Shown one piece after another: positions 27,450-36,074 of a stretch of 64,000 nucleotides of DNA (the first letter of the stretch is position 1; each line of letters starts with the position of its first letter). The notes below the pieces were generated by a model that was not told the DNA's origin, made no database searches, and worked only from the letters and a program-made list of their open reading frames with translations. Position numbers and translations under genes: made by a program. The stretch is from Rhodobiaceae bacterium (lineage in GTDB: Bacteria > Pseudomonadota > Alphaproteobacteria > RS24): the NCBI GenBank assembly GCA_024645085.1, contig JAHEGN010000006.1:1-64000 (forward strand), given 5' to 3'.

Positions 27450-27581
27450 AAGTCAATCTCCATGATTTAGCGCATTTAGGCGCTCATAGGCCAAACACTT
27501 AAAACTTCGGCCCTCATAAGTCAATTATCGAAAGCAAATGGGCATGCGTCAAAATGGCGTCATTTTTCAGCAAAAAAGCGC

Positions 27582-28151
27582 TTATTTATTGCCGCCTGGC
27601 ACCCATAACACATCGTCGCTGCCTTTATTATTGGCCAAACGCGCGGCGACAAATAATAAATCTGAGACGCGATTAATATACTGCCGCGCCGCTTCAGTAA
27701 AAACCTCATCACCAGAGCTTAAGGCAGCACTTAAATGGCGTTCGGCGCGGCGAATAATGGTGCGCGCCAAATGCAAATGTGCTGCCGCTGGACGCCCGCC
27801 CGGCAGGATAAAACTATTCAGCGGTTCCAGTTCGGTATTGATCGCGTCAATTTCGCTTTCCAGCCGCGCCACTTGCTTGGCGGTAATGCGCAGCGCTTCA
27901 AAAGCGTCGGTTTCTGGGGTTGCCAAATCGGCCCCCAAATCAAACAAATCATTTTGCAGGCGCTGTAAAATGGCGTCGAGAAAATCATCACCTTGCGTGT
28001 GCAGGCGAGCCAAACCAATCGCCGCATTGGCTTCGTCGACATCGCCATAACAGGCAATGCGCGGATCATGTTTCGGGCGCCGTGACCCATCGGCCAGTCC
28101 GGTGGTGCCGTCATCGCCGGTGCGGGTATAGATTTTATTTAATTTGACCAT
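27582..28151 (-). CDS. Cob(I)alamin adenosyltransferase, PduO type
   Basis: This enzyme makes adenosylcobalamin from ATP and cob(I)alamin. The 189-residue protein has the N-terminal ATP motif YTRTGDDGTTGL, GDVDEANAAIG and the C-terminal RRAERH and YINRVSDLLF segments typical of PduO/MMAB. Adenosylcobalamin is needed by methylmalonyl- and ethylmalonyl-CoA mutases, which fits the neighbouring acyl-CoA genes. It lies 37 bases downstream of the HIG1 gene and 132 bases upstream of etfB. Confidence 0.94.
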   Translation of the reverse strand: MVKLNKIYTRTGDDGTTGLADGSRRPKHDPRIACYGDVDEANAAIGLARLHTQGDDFLDAILQRLQNDLFDLGADLATPETDAFEALRITAKQVARLESEIDAINTELEPLNSFILPGGRPAAAHLHLARTIIRRAERHLSAALSSGDEVFTEAARQYINRVSDLLFVAARLANNKGSDDVLWVPGGNK

Positions 28152-28188
28152 GCCTCAAGCCTTGTAATGCTGAGTGATAACTAAACGC

Positions 28189-28377
28189 CTATCGGCCTGC
28201 AATGTAAAGGCTGAGCATGACCACAATAATGGTGACAAATTGTAATCCGACACGCCAGCGCATGAGCTTTTGTGAGGTGCTGGCGCTGCCACCGCGCAAC
28301 ATATTGAACAGACCGGCCAGCAAAACCAGCGCCACCGCGCCAAGGCCAATGGGAATAAGATAGGTTGCAAAACTCAT
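28189..28377 (-). CDS. HIG1-domain small membrane protein
   Basis: A 62-residue protein with two transmembrane helices (about 5-25 and 42-60) joined by a loop rich in Gly, Ser and Arg ending QKLMRWRVGLQF. This is the HIG1 (hypoxia induced) twin-helix pattern, whose relatives in mitochondria and alphaproteobacteria associate with cytochrome oxidase. AAGGA lies 8 bases upstream. It sits between mcd and the cobalamin adenosyltransferase gene, close enough to share a transcript with both. Confidence 0.85.
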   Translation of the reverse strand: MSFATYLIPIGLGAVALVLLAGLFNMLRGGSASTSQKLMRWRVGLQFVTIIVVMLSLYIAGR

Positions 28378-28397
28378 GAGATTTATCCTTTGGGAGG

Positions 28398-30017
28398 TTA
28401 ATCGGATAGGCGGCGGGCGATAATGTCGGCTTGTATTTCTGCCGCGCCCTCAAAAATATTCAAAATTCGGGCATCGCATAAAACCCGACTGATTGGATAC
28501 TCAAGGGCAAATCCATTACCGCCGTGAATTTGCAAGCCATTATCGGCGGCTGACCATGCGACGCGCGCGGCCAATAGTTTCGCCATGCCGGCCTCGAGGT
28601 CACAGCGCTCGCCATCTTCTTTGCGCTTGGCGGCGAAATAGGTCAATTGCCGCGCCGCTAAGATTTCGGCCACCATCATGACAATTTTACCGCTGACGCG
28701 TTCGAAGTCAAAAATTGCTTTGCCAAATTGCTTGCGGTCTTGGGCATATTGAAAGGCCAAATCAACCGCGGATTGGGCCACGCCAATGGCGCGGGCGGCG
28801 GTTTGAATGCGGGCGCTCTCAAATGTTTTCATCAATTGTTTGAAGCCACTGCCTTCGGCTTCGCCCAGCACCGCATCGTCGGGCACGGCAAATCCATCAA
28901 AGGCAATGTCATATTCTTTCATGCCACGATAGCCGAGCACTTCAATCTCGCCACCATCCATGCCTTCAGCCGGAAACGGGGCGTCATCCGAGCCGCGCGG
29001 CTTTTCAGCCAAAAACATGCTGAGGCCACCATGGCCTTTATTGTAAGGGTCGGTGCGTGCCAAAAGCGTCATGACATCGGCCCGTGCGCCATGGGTAATC
29101 CAAGTTTTGGCGCCAATAATTTCATAGCCGCTTTCGGTTTTGACGGCCCGCGTTGAAAGGCTTGCCAAATCTGAACCCGTGTTAGGTTCGGTGAACACGG
29201 CTGTTGGCAGCATCGAGCCGTCGGCAATGGCCGGTAGATATTTTTGCTTCTGCGCTGGCGTGCCATTTTGCAAAATCAGCTCGGCGGCAATATCTGTCCG
29301 CGTGCCCAAGGAGCCAACGCCAATATAACCGCGCGATAATTCCTCCGACACCACACACATGGCTTGCTTGCCCAATCCCATGCCGCCAAATTCTTCCGGC
29401 ACGGTCAGGCCAAACACACCCATTTGGGCCAATTGGCCAATCACCTCAAGCGGTATCAGCTGGTCTTGCAAATGCCAATCATGGGCGAAGGGGCGCACCT
29501 CAGCTTCGGCGAAACGGCGAAACTGATCGCGGATCATCTGATGGGTGTCGTCAAGACCCGCGTCGGCCTCGGGCGTGCCCGATTGCAAAATCAAGGCGGC
29601 AATATGCCGGCGCCGTGCCGCTGTATTGCCATGCGCCATCAACTGTTTCAGCGCCGCGCCGTCAAAGCCGGGCAGGCCATTGGCAAAACCAATATCAGCG
29701 GGACGCACGATTTCGCCTTGGCTCATCGGCAGGCCACCGCTTAATTGATTGAGATATTCGCCATAGGCGACCAGCGTTAGATTTATTTCCAGTTCACCAA
29801 GGCGGTCGGCTTGCTGCATGTTTTGGCTATAGGCTGATAATTGCTGCAAGGTTTCCACATAGGTCGCCGCCCAAGCACGGCCGTGGCGGGCAAATTGGCT
29901 ATCGGCCATATCGCTTGGCAGCGGCCCGCGCAGGGCTGCATGCAATGGTGCCAATTGTTCTGCGGCGTTTGGTAAAAGCGCCAGTAGGGCGTTGGTGTCT
30001 GAACTGCTATCTGTCAT
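28398..30017 (-). CDS. mcd: Acyl-CoA dehydrogenase, probably methylsuccinyl-CoA dehydrogenase
   Basis: This 539-residue flavoprotein has an N-terminal helical extension of about 140 residues before the acyl-CoA dehydrogenase domain, a length and layout that match methylsuccinyl-CoA dehydrogenase of the ethylmalonyl-CoA pathway. The extension carries ATYVETLQQL and GGLPMSQGEIVRP. The dehydrogenase part has TEPNTGSD, TWITHGARADV, ESARIQTAARAIGVAQSA and the catalytic Glu E523 in FEGAAEIQ. The subfamily call rests on remembered sequence features. Malate synthase, cobalamin adenosyltransferase and etfBA in the window are consistent. No good ribosome site is seen before the ATG. Confidence 0.82.
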   Translation of the reverse strand: MTDSSSDTNALLALLPNAAEQLAPLHAALRGPLPSDMADSQFARHGRAWAATYVETLQQLSAYSQNMQQADRLGELEINLTLVAYGEYLNQLSGGLPMSQGEIVRPADIGFANGLPGFDGAALKQLMAHGNTAARRRHIAALILQSGTPEADAGLDDTHQMIRDQFRRFAEAEVRPFAHDWHLQDQLIPLEVIGQLAQMGVFGLTVPEEFGGMGLGKQAMCVVSEELSRGYIGVGSLGTRTDIAAELILQNGTPAQKQKYLPAIADGSMLPTAVFTEPNTGSDLASLSTRAVKTESGYEIIGAKTWITHGARADVMTLLARTDPYNKGHGGLSMFLAEKPRGSDDAPFPAEGMDGGEIEVLGYRGMKEYDIAFDGFAVPDDAVLGEAEGSGFKQLMKTFESARIQTAARAIGVAQSAVDLAFQYAQDRKQFGKAIFDFERVSGKIVMMVAEILAARQLTYFAAKRKEDGERCDLEAGMAKLLAARVAWSAADNGLQIHGGNGFALEYPISRVLCDARILNIFEGAAEIQADIIARRLSD

Positions 30018-30070
30018 GGCGACAATTTACTTGCTTATTGTGCGAGCGCAAGAGCGCAAATGTCTCACCC

Positions 30071-30982
30071 TCAAGACAGTGAGATGGGTAATGAAATTGG
30101 CGGTAAAAGTGCCAACACGTCCTCTCGGCTCATGCCTTGCTGGCGCAAATCGCGAAACCCAAGGTCACCCGCCTGTTTTGACAATCGGCGGCCGCTTACG
30201 TCGCGGATTAACGGGTGATGAAAATAATCGGGCTCGGGCAAATCCAGCAGAATTTGCAATAATCGATGAATGGCGGTGGCTGGTTGTAAATCTTGCCCGC
30301 GCGTCACTTGCGTCACTTGCTGTGCGGCATCATCAACCACCACGGCAATGTGATAGCTGGTTGGCACGTCTTTGCGCGCTAAAATCACGTCACCATAGGC
30401 GCGCGGGTCAATGGTTTGGCGTTGCGGCTGACCGCTCGACATTTCGGTATAGGCGATGGCTTGGGATGTTTTCTGCGCCGCGAGCTCATAGGCCTTCTGC
30501 ATATCAAGCCGCCAGGCATAACTATCGCCGCGCCACATCAGCTCTTGGCGTTGGTCTTCAGAAGTATCACGATAAAGCCCTGGGTACACCAGCGCGCCAT
30601 CGGGGTCTCGTGGCCAAGCAGCAGTGCCCGCCGGACTTGCCTCAATCGCTTGGTTAATCTCGCGACGCGTTGCCCAACACGGATAGACAAGCTGCATGGC
30701 TTGCAATTGCGCCAGCACTTCGGCGTAAATCTCAAATCGGCTTGACTGATGCATGACCGGCGTCGGCCATGTGACACCGAGCCAGTCGAGGTCTTGTTCT
30801 ATACCATCGACAAAATGCGGCCGTGCGCGTCCGACATCTATATCTTCAATGCGTAGTAAAAATTCGCCATCATGGGCTTGCGCGCAGGCCTGCCCAATCA
30901 GCGCCGAATAAGCATGACCAAGGTGTAACCAGCCATTTGGGCTTGGCGCAAAACGGGTAATGAATTTTTGTTTCGCTTTCAT
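30071..30982 (-). CDS. gluQ: Glutamyl-Q tRNA(Asp) synthetase
   Basis: GluQ glutamylates queuosine in the anticodon of tRNA-Asp. The 303-residue protein is a truncated class I glutamyl-tRNA synthetase with RFAPSPNGWLHLGH (HIGH-like box 20-23) and the KMSKS-like RRLSKQ near residue 260, and no anticodon-binding domain. One Cys in the usual zinc region (CWATRREI) is present. It is divergent from the glycosylase gene at 31014 with 31 bases between starts. Confidence 0.93.
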   Translation of the reverse strand: MKAKQKFITRFAPSPNGWLHLGHAYSALIGQACAQAHDGEFLLRIEDIDVGRARPHFVDGIEQDLDWLGVTWPTPVMHQSSRFEIYAEVLAQLQAMQLVYPCWATRREINQAIEASPAGTAAWPRDPDGALVYPGLYRDTSEDQRQELMWRGDSYAWRLDMQKAYELAAQKTSQAIAYTEMSSGQPQRQTIDPRAYGDVILARKDVPTSYHIAVVVDDAAQQVTQVTRGQDLQPATAIHRLLQILLDLPEPDYFHHPLIRDVSGRRLSKQAGDLGFRDLRQQGMSREDVLALLPPISLPISLS

Positions 30983-31013
30983 TGTTATTATCCATGCTTC
31001 ATAATTAATCGCG

Positions 31014-31658
31014 ATGCAAACTTATAAATCACAATCCGATATTGCGCTGGCAGTTGAGGCTCTGGCGGCCCAAGATGAGGGCATGGCGCGCGCTTATGCT
31101 GAATATGGGGCCCCGCCTTTGCGACGTGGCAAGCCGGGTTTTGAGGGGCTGATTGGTCTTTTGATTAGCCAGCAAGTATCGACCAAAGCGGCTGAGGCCA
31201 TTCACGCCCGCTTTCATAGGCGGTTTCCCGATGCCGCGCCGCGCGATGTGCTGGCTGCTTCTGACGAAGCCTTGGCAGCTGTCGGCTTGTCGCGGCCCAA
31301 GCAGCGTTATTTGCGGATTTTGGCGCAGGCCATTGACTCGGGTCAGTTGGATACGGAGCAATTGGCTGCGGCAGGAGATGACGAAATATTTGCTGAACTG
31401 ACGGCGCTGATTGGCATTGGCGCATGGACGGCGGATTGTTATTTACTGTTCAATCTGGGACGCTGCGATCGGTTTCCAGCCGGTGACTTGGCCTTGCAGG
31501 AAGGCTATCGTTTGCTCTACAGTCTCAACGCCCGTCCTGATGCCAAGCAATTGGCTGATTTGGCGCAGCGGTTTCAGCCTCATCGGGCGGCTGCGGCGCG
31601 AATGATATGGCATTTTTATAGTGGTGAGCGTGCCAAAGTAAAACTTTTGAAACAGTAA
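31014..31658 (+). CDS. DNA-3-methyladenine glycosylase II (HhH-GPD)
   Basis: This 214-residue base-excision enzyme removes alkylated bases from DNA. It has GLIGLLISQQVSTKAA, the helix-hairpin-helix LIGIGAWTADCYLLF (132-146) and the catalytic Asp D158 in FPAGDLALQ. It is the short, AlkA-like core without the extra N-terminal domain of E. coli AlkA. No iron-sulfur cysteines are present at the C-terminus, unlike Nth or MutY. Confidence 0.91.
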   Translation: MQTYKSQSDIALAVEALAAQDEGMARAYAEYGAPPLRRGKPGFEGLIGLLISQQVSTKAAEAIHARFHRRFPDAAPRDVLAASDEALAAVGLSRPKQRYLRILAQAIDSGQLDTEQLAAAGDDEIFAELTALIGIGAWTADCYLLFNLGRCDRFPAGDLALQEGYRLLYSLNARPDAKQLADLAQRFQPHRAAAARMIWHFYSGERAKVKLLKQ

Positions 31659-31736
31659 AGCGCTATTTTGCGTCATAATTGAGGAACAGCGTGATTCGTT
31701 CGACGTTTCGTTAACTTGAACCAGAGGATAAGGACC

Positions 31737-32339
31737 ATGCAAGCTGCGAGACCAGATGTTGCAGATTTTGTCAAAGCGCAAGCGCCAGACTTGCGCAATC
31801 CTGAGAGCTGCCCTGCGCTGGTACTAAACGCCGATTTTCGTCCTCTCAGTTATTACCCGCTTTCCCTTTGGTCATGGCAAGACACGGTCAAAGCGGTGTT
31901 TTTAGACCGCGTGAACATTGTGTCGGAATATGAGACCATTGTGCATTCACCGTCGACGGATTTTGTTCTTCCCAGTGTGGTGTCGCTGAAGACCTATGTG
32001 AAACCGCCACGCTATCCGGCCTTTACGCGGTTTAATGTTTTCTTGCGCGATGGCTTTACATGCCAATATTGCGGCGCCCCGCATGAGTTGACTTTCGATC
32101 ACGTGATTCCGCGTCGCGCTGGCGGCCGCACCACATGGGATAATGTGGTGGCCGCGTGTTCGCCATGTAATTTGCGCAAAGGCGGGCGGATGCCCAAACA
32201 GGCCAATATGATGCCGCGCAATAAGCCAATTCAGCCGACCGTTTATCAATTGCACGAGACAGGTCGGCGCTTTCCGCCGAATTATTGCCATGAAAGTTGG
32301 CAAGATTATCTTTATTGGGATACGGAGCTCGAGGCCTAA
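31737..32339 (+). CDS. HNH endonuclease family protein
   Basis: This 200-residue protein has a conserved N-terminal part (PALVLNADFRPLSYYPLSLW) and an HNH domain at about 105-150: zinc pairs C109/C112 and C141/C144, with LTFDHVIPRRAGG supplying the catalytic His and DNVVAACSPCN the later part. It is widespread as a single chromosomal copy in alphaproteobacteria; no restriction partner is nearby. ATG 31737 has GAGG 9 bases upstream; TTG at 31716 is an unlikely alternative. Confidence 0.88.
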   Translation: MQAARPDVADFVKAQAPDLRNPESCPALVLNADFRPLSYYPLSLWSWQDTVKAVFLDRVNIVSEYETIVHSPSTDFVLPSVVSLKTYVKPPRYPAFTRFNVFLRDGFTCQYCGAPHELTFDHVIPRRAGGRTTWDNVVAACSPCNLRKGGRMPKQANMMPRNKPIQPTVYQLHETGRRFPPNYCHESWQDYLYWDTELEA

Positions 32340-32344
32340 ACGAG

Positions 32345-32890
32345 CTATATTTTCTCAGACACTGAAATTGCTGTGCGGCAACCAAAGCGAATGATTTTGG
32401 TCATCAACTCATAACCAGGTGCCTCGCTGGCCCCCTCATCAAGCGCTGTTTGTTTGTGTTCGGCCTCGTCGGCGCGGAATTTTTCAATGGTTTTTTGCAA
32501 ATCATCATCGGCACCGCTGGCCGCTAATTCTTCCAATTGCGCCGCATAATGGGCGTCGATTTCAGTCTCCACGGCAGCGGTGCAGGCCATGGCGGCTTTT
32601 TCGCCCATCAGCGCCGTTGCCGCGCCAAGGGTAAAGCCGGCAATATCCCAAAAAGCACCCAATGCGGTTGGGCGAACTTGCCGCTCGACAATTAATTTAT
32701 CAAAATGGTTCAGATGTTCTTGTTCTTGCTCGGCCATGTGGCGGATTAAATCAGCGGTTTTTTCCATGCCTTTGACTTTGCCGAAAATAGCCAATTGGCC
32801 GTCATAAATACGCACAGCGCCGTGCTCACCGGCGTGGTCGACGCGGATCATTTCGGCGAGGCGTTTTTGGCTGGCATGCGACATTATCAT
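32345..32890 (-). CDS. coq7: Demethoxyubiquinone hydroxylase Coq7
   Basis: Coq7 is a di-iron enzyme for the C6 hydroxylation in ubiquinone synthesis. The 181-residue protein has the iron ligands in GEHGA (E22), EQEH (E56, H59), VETEIDAH and ADEAEHK, which fit the two-repeat Coq7 pattern. It starts directly after the dsbB stop; ATG 32884 two codons in is an alternative. It ends yqaA-dsbB-coq7. Confidence 0.94.
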   Translation of the reverse strand: MIMSHASQKRLAEMIRVDHAGEHGAVRIYDGQLAIFGKVKGMEKTADLIRHMAEQEQEHLNHFDKLIVERQVRPTALGAFWDIAGFTLGAATALMGEKAAMACTAAVETEIDAHYAAQLEELAASGADDDLQKTIEKFRADEAEHKQTALDEGASEAPGYELMTKIIRFGCRTAISVSEKI

Positions 32891-33391
32891 CTAATTTCCA
32901 TTGTTTCTGGCCGCAAGATAGCCCAAACCGCTGAGCGCGGCTAGGGCGAGGCTGGCAAGAAAATTATAACCGGCCATGGAAAGCCCAAACAGGGTAAAGG
33001 CGGCTTCATCGCAGCGGACGACTTTTTCGTTTTGCAGTGCCTGCAAAAGTGCGCGTGTATTATCAGCGAGGCTGGTGCCACTGCCGCAGCCCGAGGGCCC
33101 CGCCCACCATTTATATTCAACGCCGGCGTGATAGGCGGCCAGTCCGGCACCGACGAGGAAAATCAATCCGACCAGCGCCAGAAGCGGCGCCGAGCTGGCC
33201 GGTGCTGAGCCTCGGGCCAGTCCACAAACGATTAGAATCGGAATAGCGATATAATAAGGCCAGCGTTGTTGCAGGCATAAGGCGCAGGGCACGAGGCCAC
33301 CAAAAATCTCACTGGCCAAGGCGGTGGCTATAACCGCCGTAGCGCTGATGATGAGCAGCCAAATATATTTGTCAACATTCATTTTTTTCAT
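32891..33391 (-). CDS. dsbB: Disulfide bond formation protein DsbB
   Basis: DsbB reoxidises periplasmic thiol oxidases and passes electrons to quinone. The 166-residue protein has four transmembrane helices, CALC (C36, C39) at the start of the first loop followed by QQRWPYY, and the second-loop pair C102 and C127. It overlaps yqaA by 4 bases (ATGA) and abuts coq7, an apt quinone-linked neighbour. No dsbA is in the window. Confidence 0.92.
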   Translation of the reverse strand: MKKMNVDKYIWLLIISATAVIATALASEIFGGLVPCALCLQQRWPYYIAIPILIVCGLARGSAPASSAPLLALVGLIFLVGAGLAAYHAGVEYKWWAGPSGCGSGTSLADNTRALLQALQNEKVVRCDEAAFTLFGLSMAGYNFLASLALAALSGLGYLAARNNGN

Positions 33392-33969
33392 TGGCCATAT
33401 TCCATTATAGCGACAAATAATATGATGAACCCAACCAACAAAAATGACAAGAGGTTGAAGTAGCGATCAATGAAAAACCGAATCTGTGCGCCGAAAAAAT
33501 ACACCAGAGCTGCAACGGCATAAAATCTGATGGCGCGGCCAATCAGACTGGCGATGATAAAGGGAATAAAGCTGAGGCCGGTTAAGCCGCTGGCTAGGGT
33601 TGCGACTTTGAACGGCAAAAAGCTGATGGCGGCGGCTAGGACAATCCACACGCCCCACAGTTCGTAAAAACTGGTGAATTTCTCAAATGCCTCTTCGGCG
33701 CCGTAAAAAGCGATGATGGGCGCCCCGACAGTGTCCCATAGGAACACGCCGATAGCATAGCCCAAGGCGGCACCGGCAACCGAGGCCAGCGTGCAAATTA
33801 GTGCATTGCGCCAAGCGCTGGTGCGATCGGCCAAAACCATGGGTATCAGCATGACATCGGGCGGTATTGGAAAAACGGAACTTTCGGCAAAAGACACGCC
33901 AGCCAATCCCCATGCGGCATGGCGATGGCCGGAAAGATCGATTGTTTTGTCGTAAATTTTGCGTAACAT
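33388..33969 (-). CDS. YqaA-family membrane protein (DedA/SNARE-associated fold)
   Basis: This 193-residue membrane protein has several hydrophobic helices and the DedA-like segment AESSVFPIPPDVMLIPMVL followed by ASVAGAALGYAIG. YqaA proteins are a short branch of the DedA/VTT group linked to membrane lipid homeostasis; the function is not proven. It is the first gene of yqaA-dsbB-coq7 and is divergent from the CLC gene. Confidence 0.88.
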   Translation of the reverse strand: MLRKIYDKTIDLSGHRHAAWGLAGVSFAESSVFPIPPDVMLIPMVLADRTSAWRNALICTLASVAGAALGYAIGVFLWDTVGAPIIAFYGAEEAFEKFTSFYELWGVWIVLAAAISFLPFKVATLASGLTGLSFIPFIIASLIGRAIRFYAVAALVYFFGAQIRFFIDRYFNLLSFLLVGFIILFVAIMEYGQ

Positions 33970-34040
33970 GGCCCGACACTAGCGGCACTCGGCGGAGCTG
34001 CAAAGTAGTTTTTCATTTTCGAATCCGCTAGGCTGAAGTG

Positions 34041-35834
34041 ATGAAATTAGCTCTCCCTCAATTGCCAGACAAAGGCCTGACGCGTTCAGCCCGCGAGTTG
34101 TCGACGCGTCTCGGCCACGGGCTAACGATTACCGCTATCGGCGTTTTGCTCGGGGTTTTGGTGTCTTTATCGGCGGTGGCAGTATTCGGGCTGACCGATG
34201 GCTTACTGACCAGCTGGCGGCCAAATGGTGAGATTGGTCACGTTGGCTACACCGGATTTTACCCGATTTTGTTTATCGTGCCGGTCGGCGCGGCGCTTAT
34301 TGTTGGGCTTTTACTCGCCTATTTGGCGCCCGATACGCCAGTCGAATTGGCTGATGTTGTGGCCATTGCTCACCAACCGGATCCGGCCGTGCCACAAGTC
34401 AGTGGCTATGCCAGTCTGGTTAAATCTCTTTTGTCGGTCGGCTCGGGCGCCTCAGCTGGTTTATATGGCCCATTGCTGGTGCTCGGCGCCAGCCTCGCCG
34501 GCACGGTGCGCAAACTCTTGCGCTTGTCGCCGCAACACGCGGAAATGGCTTTGGGGGCTGGCGTGGCAGCGGCGATTTCCGGCACATTTGCAGCGCCCTT
34601 GGCTGGCATTGTTTTTGCCCATGAGGTGGTGCTGCGCCATTATAGTCTGCGGTTTTTCGCGCCTGTGACCATTGCCTCGGCTACCGCCTATGTGATCAGC
34701 GGCGAAATGTTTCCTGGCCATGCCAGTTTACTGCCGGTGCTGACCACGAAAGCGTCAACCGTCGTGGATATTATTATGCTCATCCTGCTCGGCATTTTTG
34801 CCGGCCTATTGGCGGTGGCGACCATGCGCCTTTTGGCCAATATGCGTATGCGGGTGCAAGCCAGTGGTTTGCCCGTTTGGTTGCGACCCGTGGTGGCGGC
34901 ATTGGGGGTTGGGGTTTTGGCGCATTTGTCGCCTTCCATTCTTGGCCCGGGGCTTGATGTCATCGCCGTCATGCTGCAAGGCGGGCTGCCGGCCAGTGAT
35001 CTTGTGTTGCTCACCGGCCTGAAAATTATTGCCTCTTGTTTGTGTCTAGCGCTGTTCTTCCATGGCGGCATTCTTGGCCCCAGCCTGTTTATTGGCGCCG
35101 GTTTAGGCGGTTTTATTGCCGCCTTATTGAGCGCCCTGACGCCGCTGACCGGCTATCAGCCTGACGCATCTTTATTTGCCCTTGCTGGCATGGCAGCGGT
35201 GGCGAGTTGCGTGATTGGCGCGCCTTTGGCGATGATTTTAATCAGCCTTGAACTGGGCCATGATTACAGCGCCACCACCGCTTTGGTGGTGACGATAGTC
35301 ATTGCCAATCTGCTGTCATCGCGGCTTTATGCGCGCTCAACCCTAGAGCCGCAGCTATTGGCCAAAGGCATTGATTTGTCATTGGGGCGCGAAAGCCGCG
35401 CTTTGCAAACCACTCTGGTTACGGAAATCATGTCGTCGGATTATCTGACCCTGCCAGCCAATAGTTCGGTTGGCAACGCGATTGCGGCGATGGCTGAGGC
35501 GCAATGTTCGGAGGCGCATTTGGTCGATGAGAATGGCCAATGGGCCGGCAAATTATGTCTCTTCCATTTGGTCAATCAAGACCCCAATGCTGCCTGTTTG
35601 ATTTGGGTCGAGGAGTCACCACTGATCTTGCAGGCCAATGAAAATGCTTTGGTGGCACAAAATGCCATGGCTGATTTTATCGGCGAGGGCGTGCCAGTGC
35701 TCGATGATGGTAAATTATGCGGCATTATTCATGAAGCTGACCTGTTTCGTCATGCCCGTATGGTCACCCGTTCTGTCTGGCAGCATGATCATGAAGATGC
35801 CCCCATTGACCTGCCGCGTAAAATCGGGCATTAG
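34041..35834 (+). CDS. CLC-family chloride channel/antiporter with CBS domains
   Basis: This protein of about 597 residues has the multi-helix CLC core (about 25-435) followed by a CBS pair (about 450-580) that may sense nucleotides. CLC landmarks are GSGASAG then GLYGP, AGIVFAHEV, HGGILGPSLFIGAGLGG and the C-terminal helix before SRLY. In antiporters the second motif reads G(K/R)EGP with a gating Glu; here Tyr (Y142) stands at that place. ATG 34041 is preceded by a GTG at 34038, and no strong ribosome site decides. It ends 40 bases before tRNA-Leu. Confidence 0.9.
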   Translation: MKLALPQLPDKGLTRSARELSTRLGHGLTITAIGVLLGVLVSLSAVAVFGLTDGLLTSWRPNGEIGHVGYTGFYPILFIVPVGAALIVGLLLAYLAPDTPVELADVVAIAHQPDPAVPQVSGYASLVKSLLSVGSGASAGLYGPLLVLGASLAGTVRKLLRLSPQHAEMALGAGVAAAISGTFAAPLAGIVFAHEVVLRHYSLRFFAPVTIASATAYVISGEMFPGHASLLPVLTTKASTVVDIIMLILLGIFAGLLAVATMRLLANMRMRVQASGLPVWLRPVVAALGVGVLAHLSPSILGPGLDVIAVMLQGGLPASDLVLLTGLKIIASCLCLALFFHGGILGPSLFIGAGLGGFIAALLSALTPLTGYQPDASLFALAGMAAVASCVIGAPLAMILISLELGHDYSATTALVVTIVIANLLSSRLYARSTLEPQLLAKGIDLSLGRESRALQTTLVTEIMSSDYLTLPANSSVGNAIAAMAEAQCSEAHLVDENGQWAGKLCLFHLVNQDPNAACLIWVEESPLILQANENALVAQNAMADFIGEGVPVLDDGKLCGIIHEADLFRHARMVTRSVWQHDHEDAPIDLPRKIGH

Positions 35835-35874
35835 AGCTTTTCGCCAACGCTATATTTGTTTATAAGTTGCAAAT

Positions 35875-35961
35875 GCCCTCGTGGTGGAATTGGTAGACGC
35901 GACGGATTCAAAATCCGTTGCCTTAACGGGCGTGTCAGTTCGAGTCTGACCGAGGGCACCA
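35875..35961 (+). tRNA. tRNA-Leu (anticodon CAA)
   Basis: An 87-base tRNA with a perfect 7-bp acceptor stem (GCCCTCG with CGAGGGC), A discriminator and encoded CCA. The anticodon arm stem ACGGA/TCCGT encloses TTCAAAA, giving CAA for UUG codons. The long variable arm and GTTCGAGTC T-loop fit class II leucine tRNA. TATAAG at 35861-35866 could be its -10 box. Confidence 0.97.
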
Positions 35962-36009
35962 TTCCTTTTGTTTTGGACCTATCGTCCTATGTGCCTATTG
36001 TCGCATGCA

Positions 36010-36038
36010 TTGATGCCATTGTAGGCGCGTGGTATAAA
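36010..36038 (+). promoter_or_regulatory. Candidate housekeeping promoter of coq4
   Basis: TTGATG (36010-36015) and TATAAA (36033-36038) are 17 bases apart, the ideal spacing, and lie about 37 bases upstream of the coq4 start and downstream of tRNA-Leu. Matches to consensus are 4 of 6 and 5 of 6. Confidence 0.55.
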
Positions 36039-36074
36039 CTCAAGATTGAACGGGTGAGCCGTTTGGAGAAGATT

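Noticed and set aside
26908-27470. Two long plus-strand open frames opposite etfB
   Set aside because: They are antisense to a clear etfB gene; open only because of its codon bias. No domain seen.
29992-30657. Plus-strand open frame of 221 residues
   Set aside because: It spans the mcd start and the gluQ gene on the opposite strand and has no recognisable protein features.
35856-36074. In-frame upstream extension of coq4
   Set aside because: It would read through tRNA-Leu. A ribosome site and a good promoter support the start at 36075 instead.
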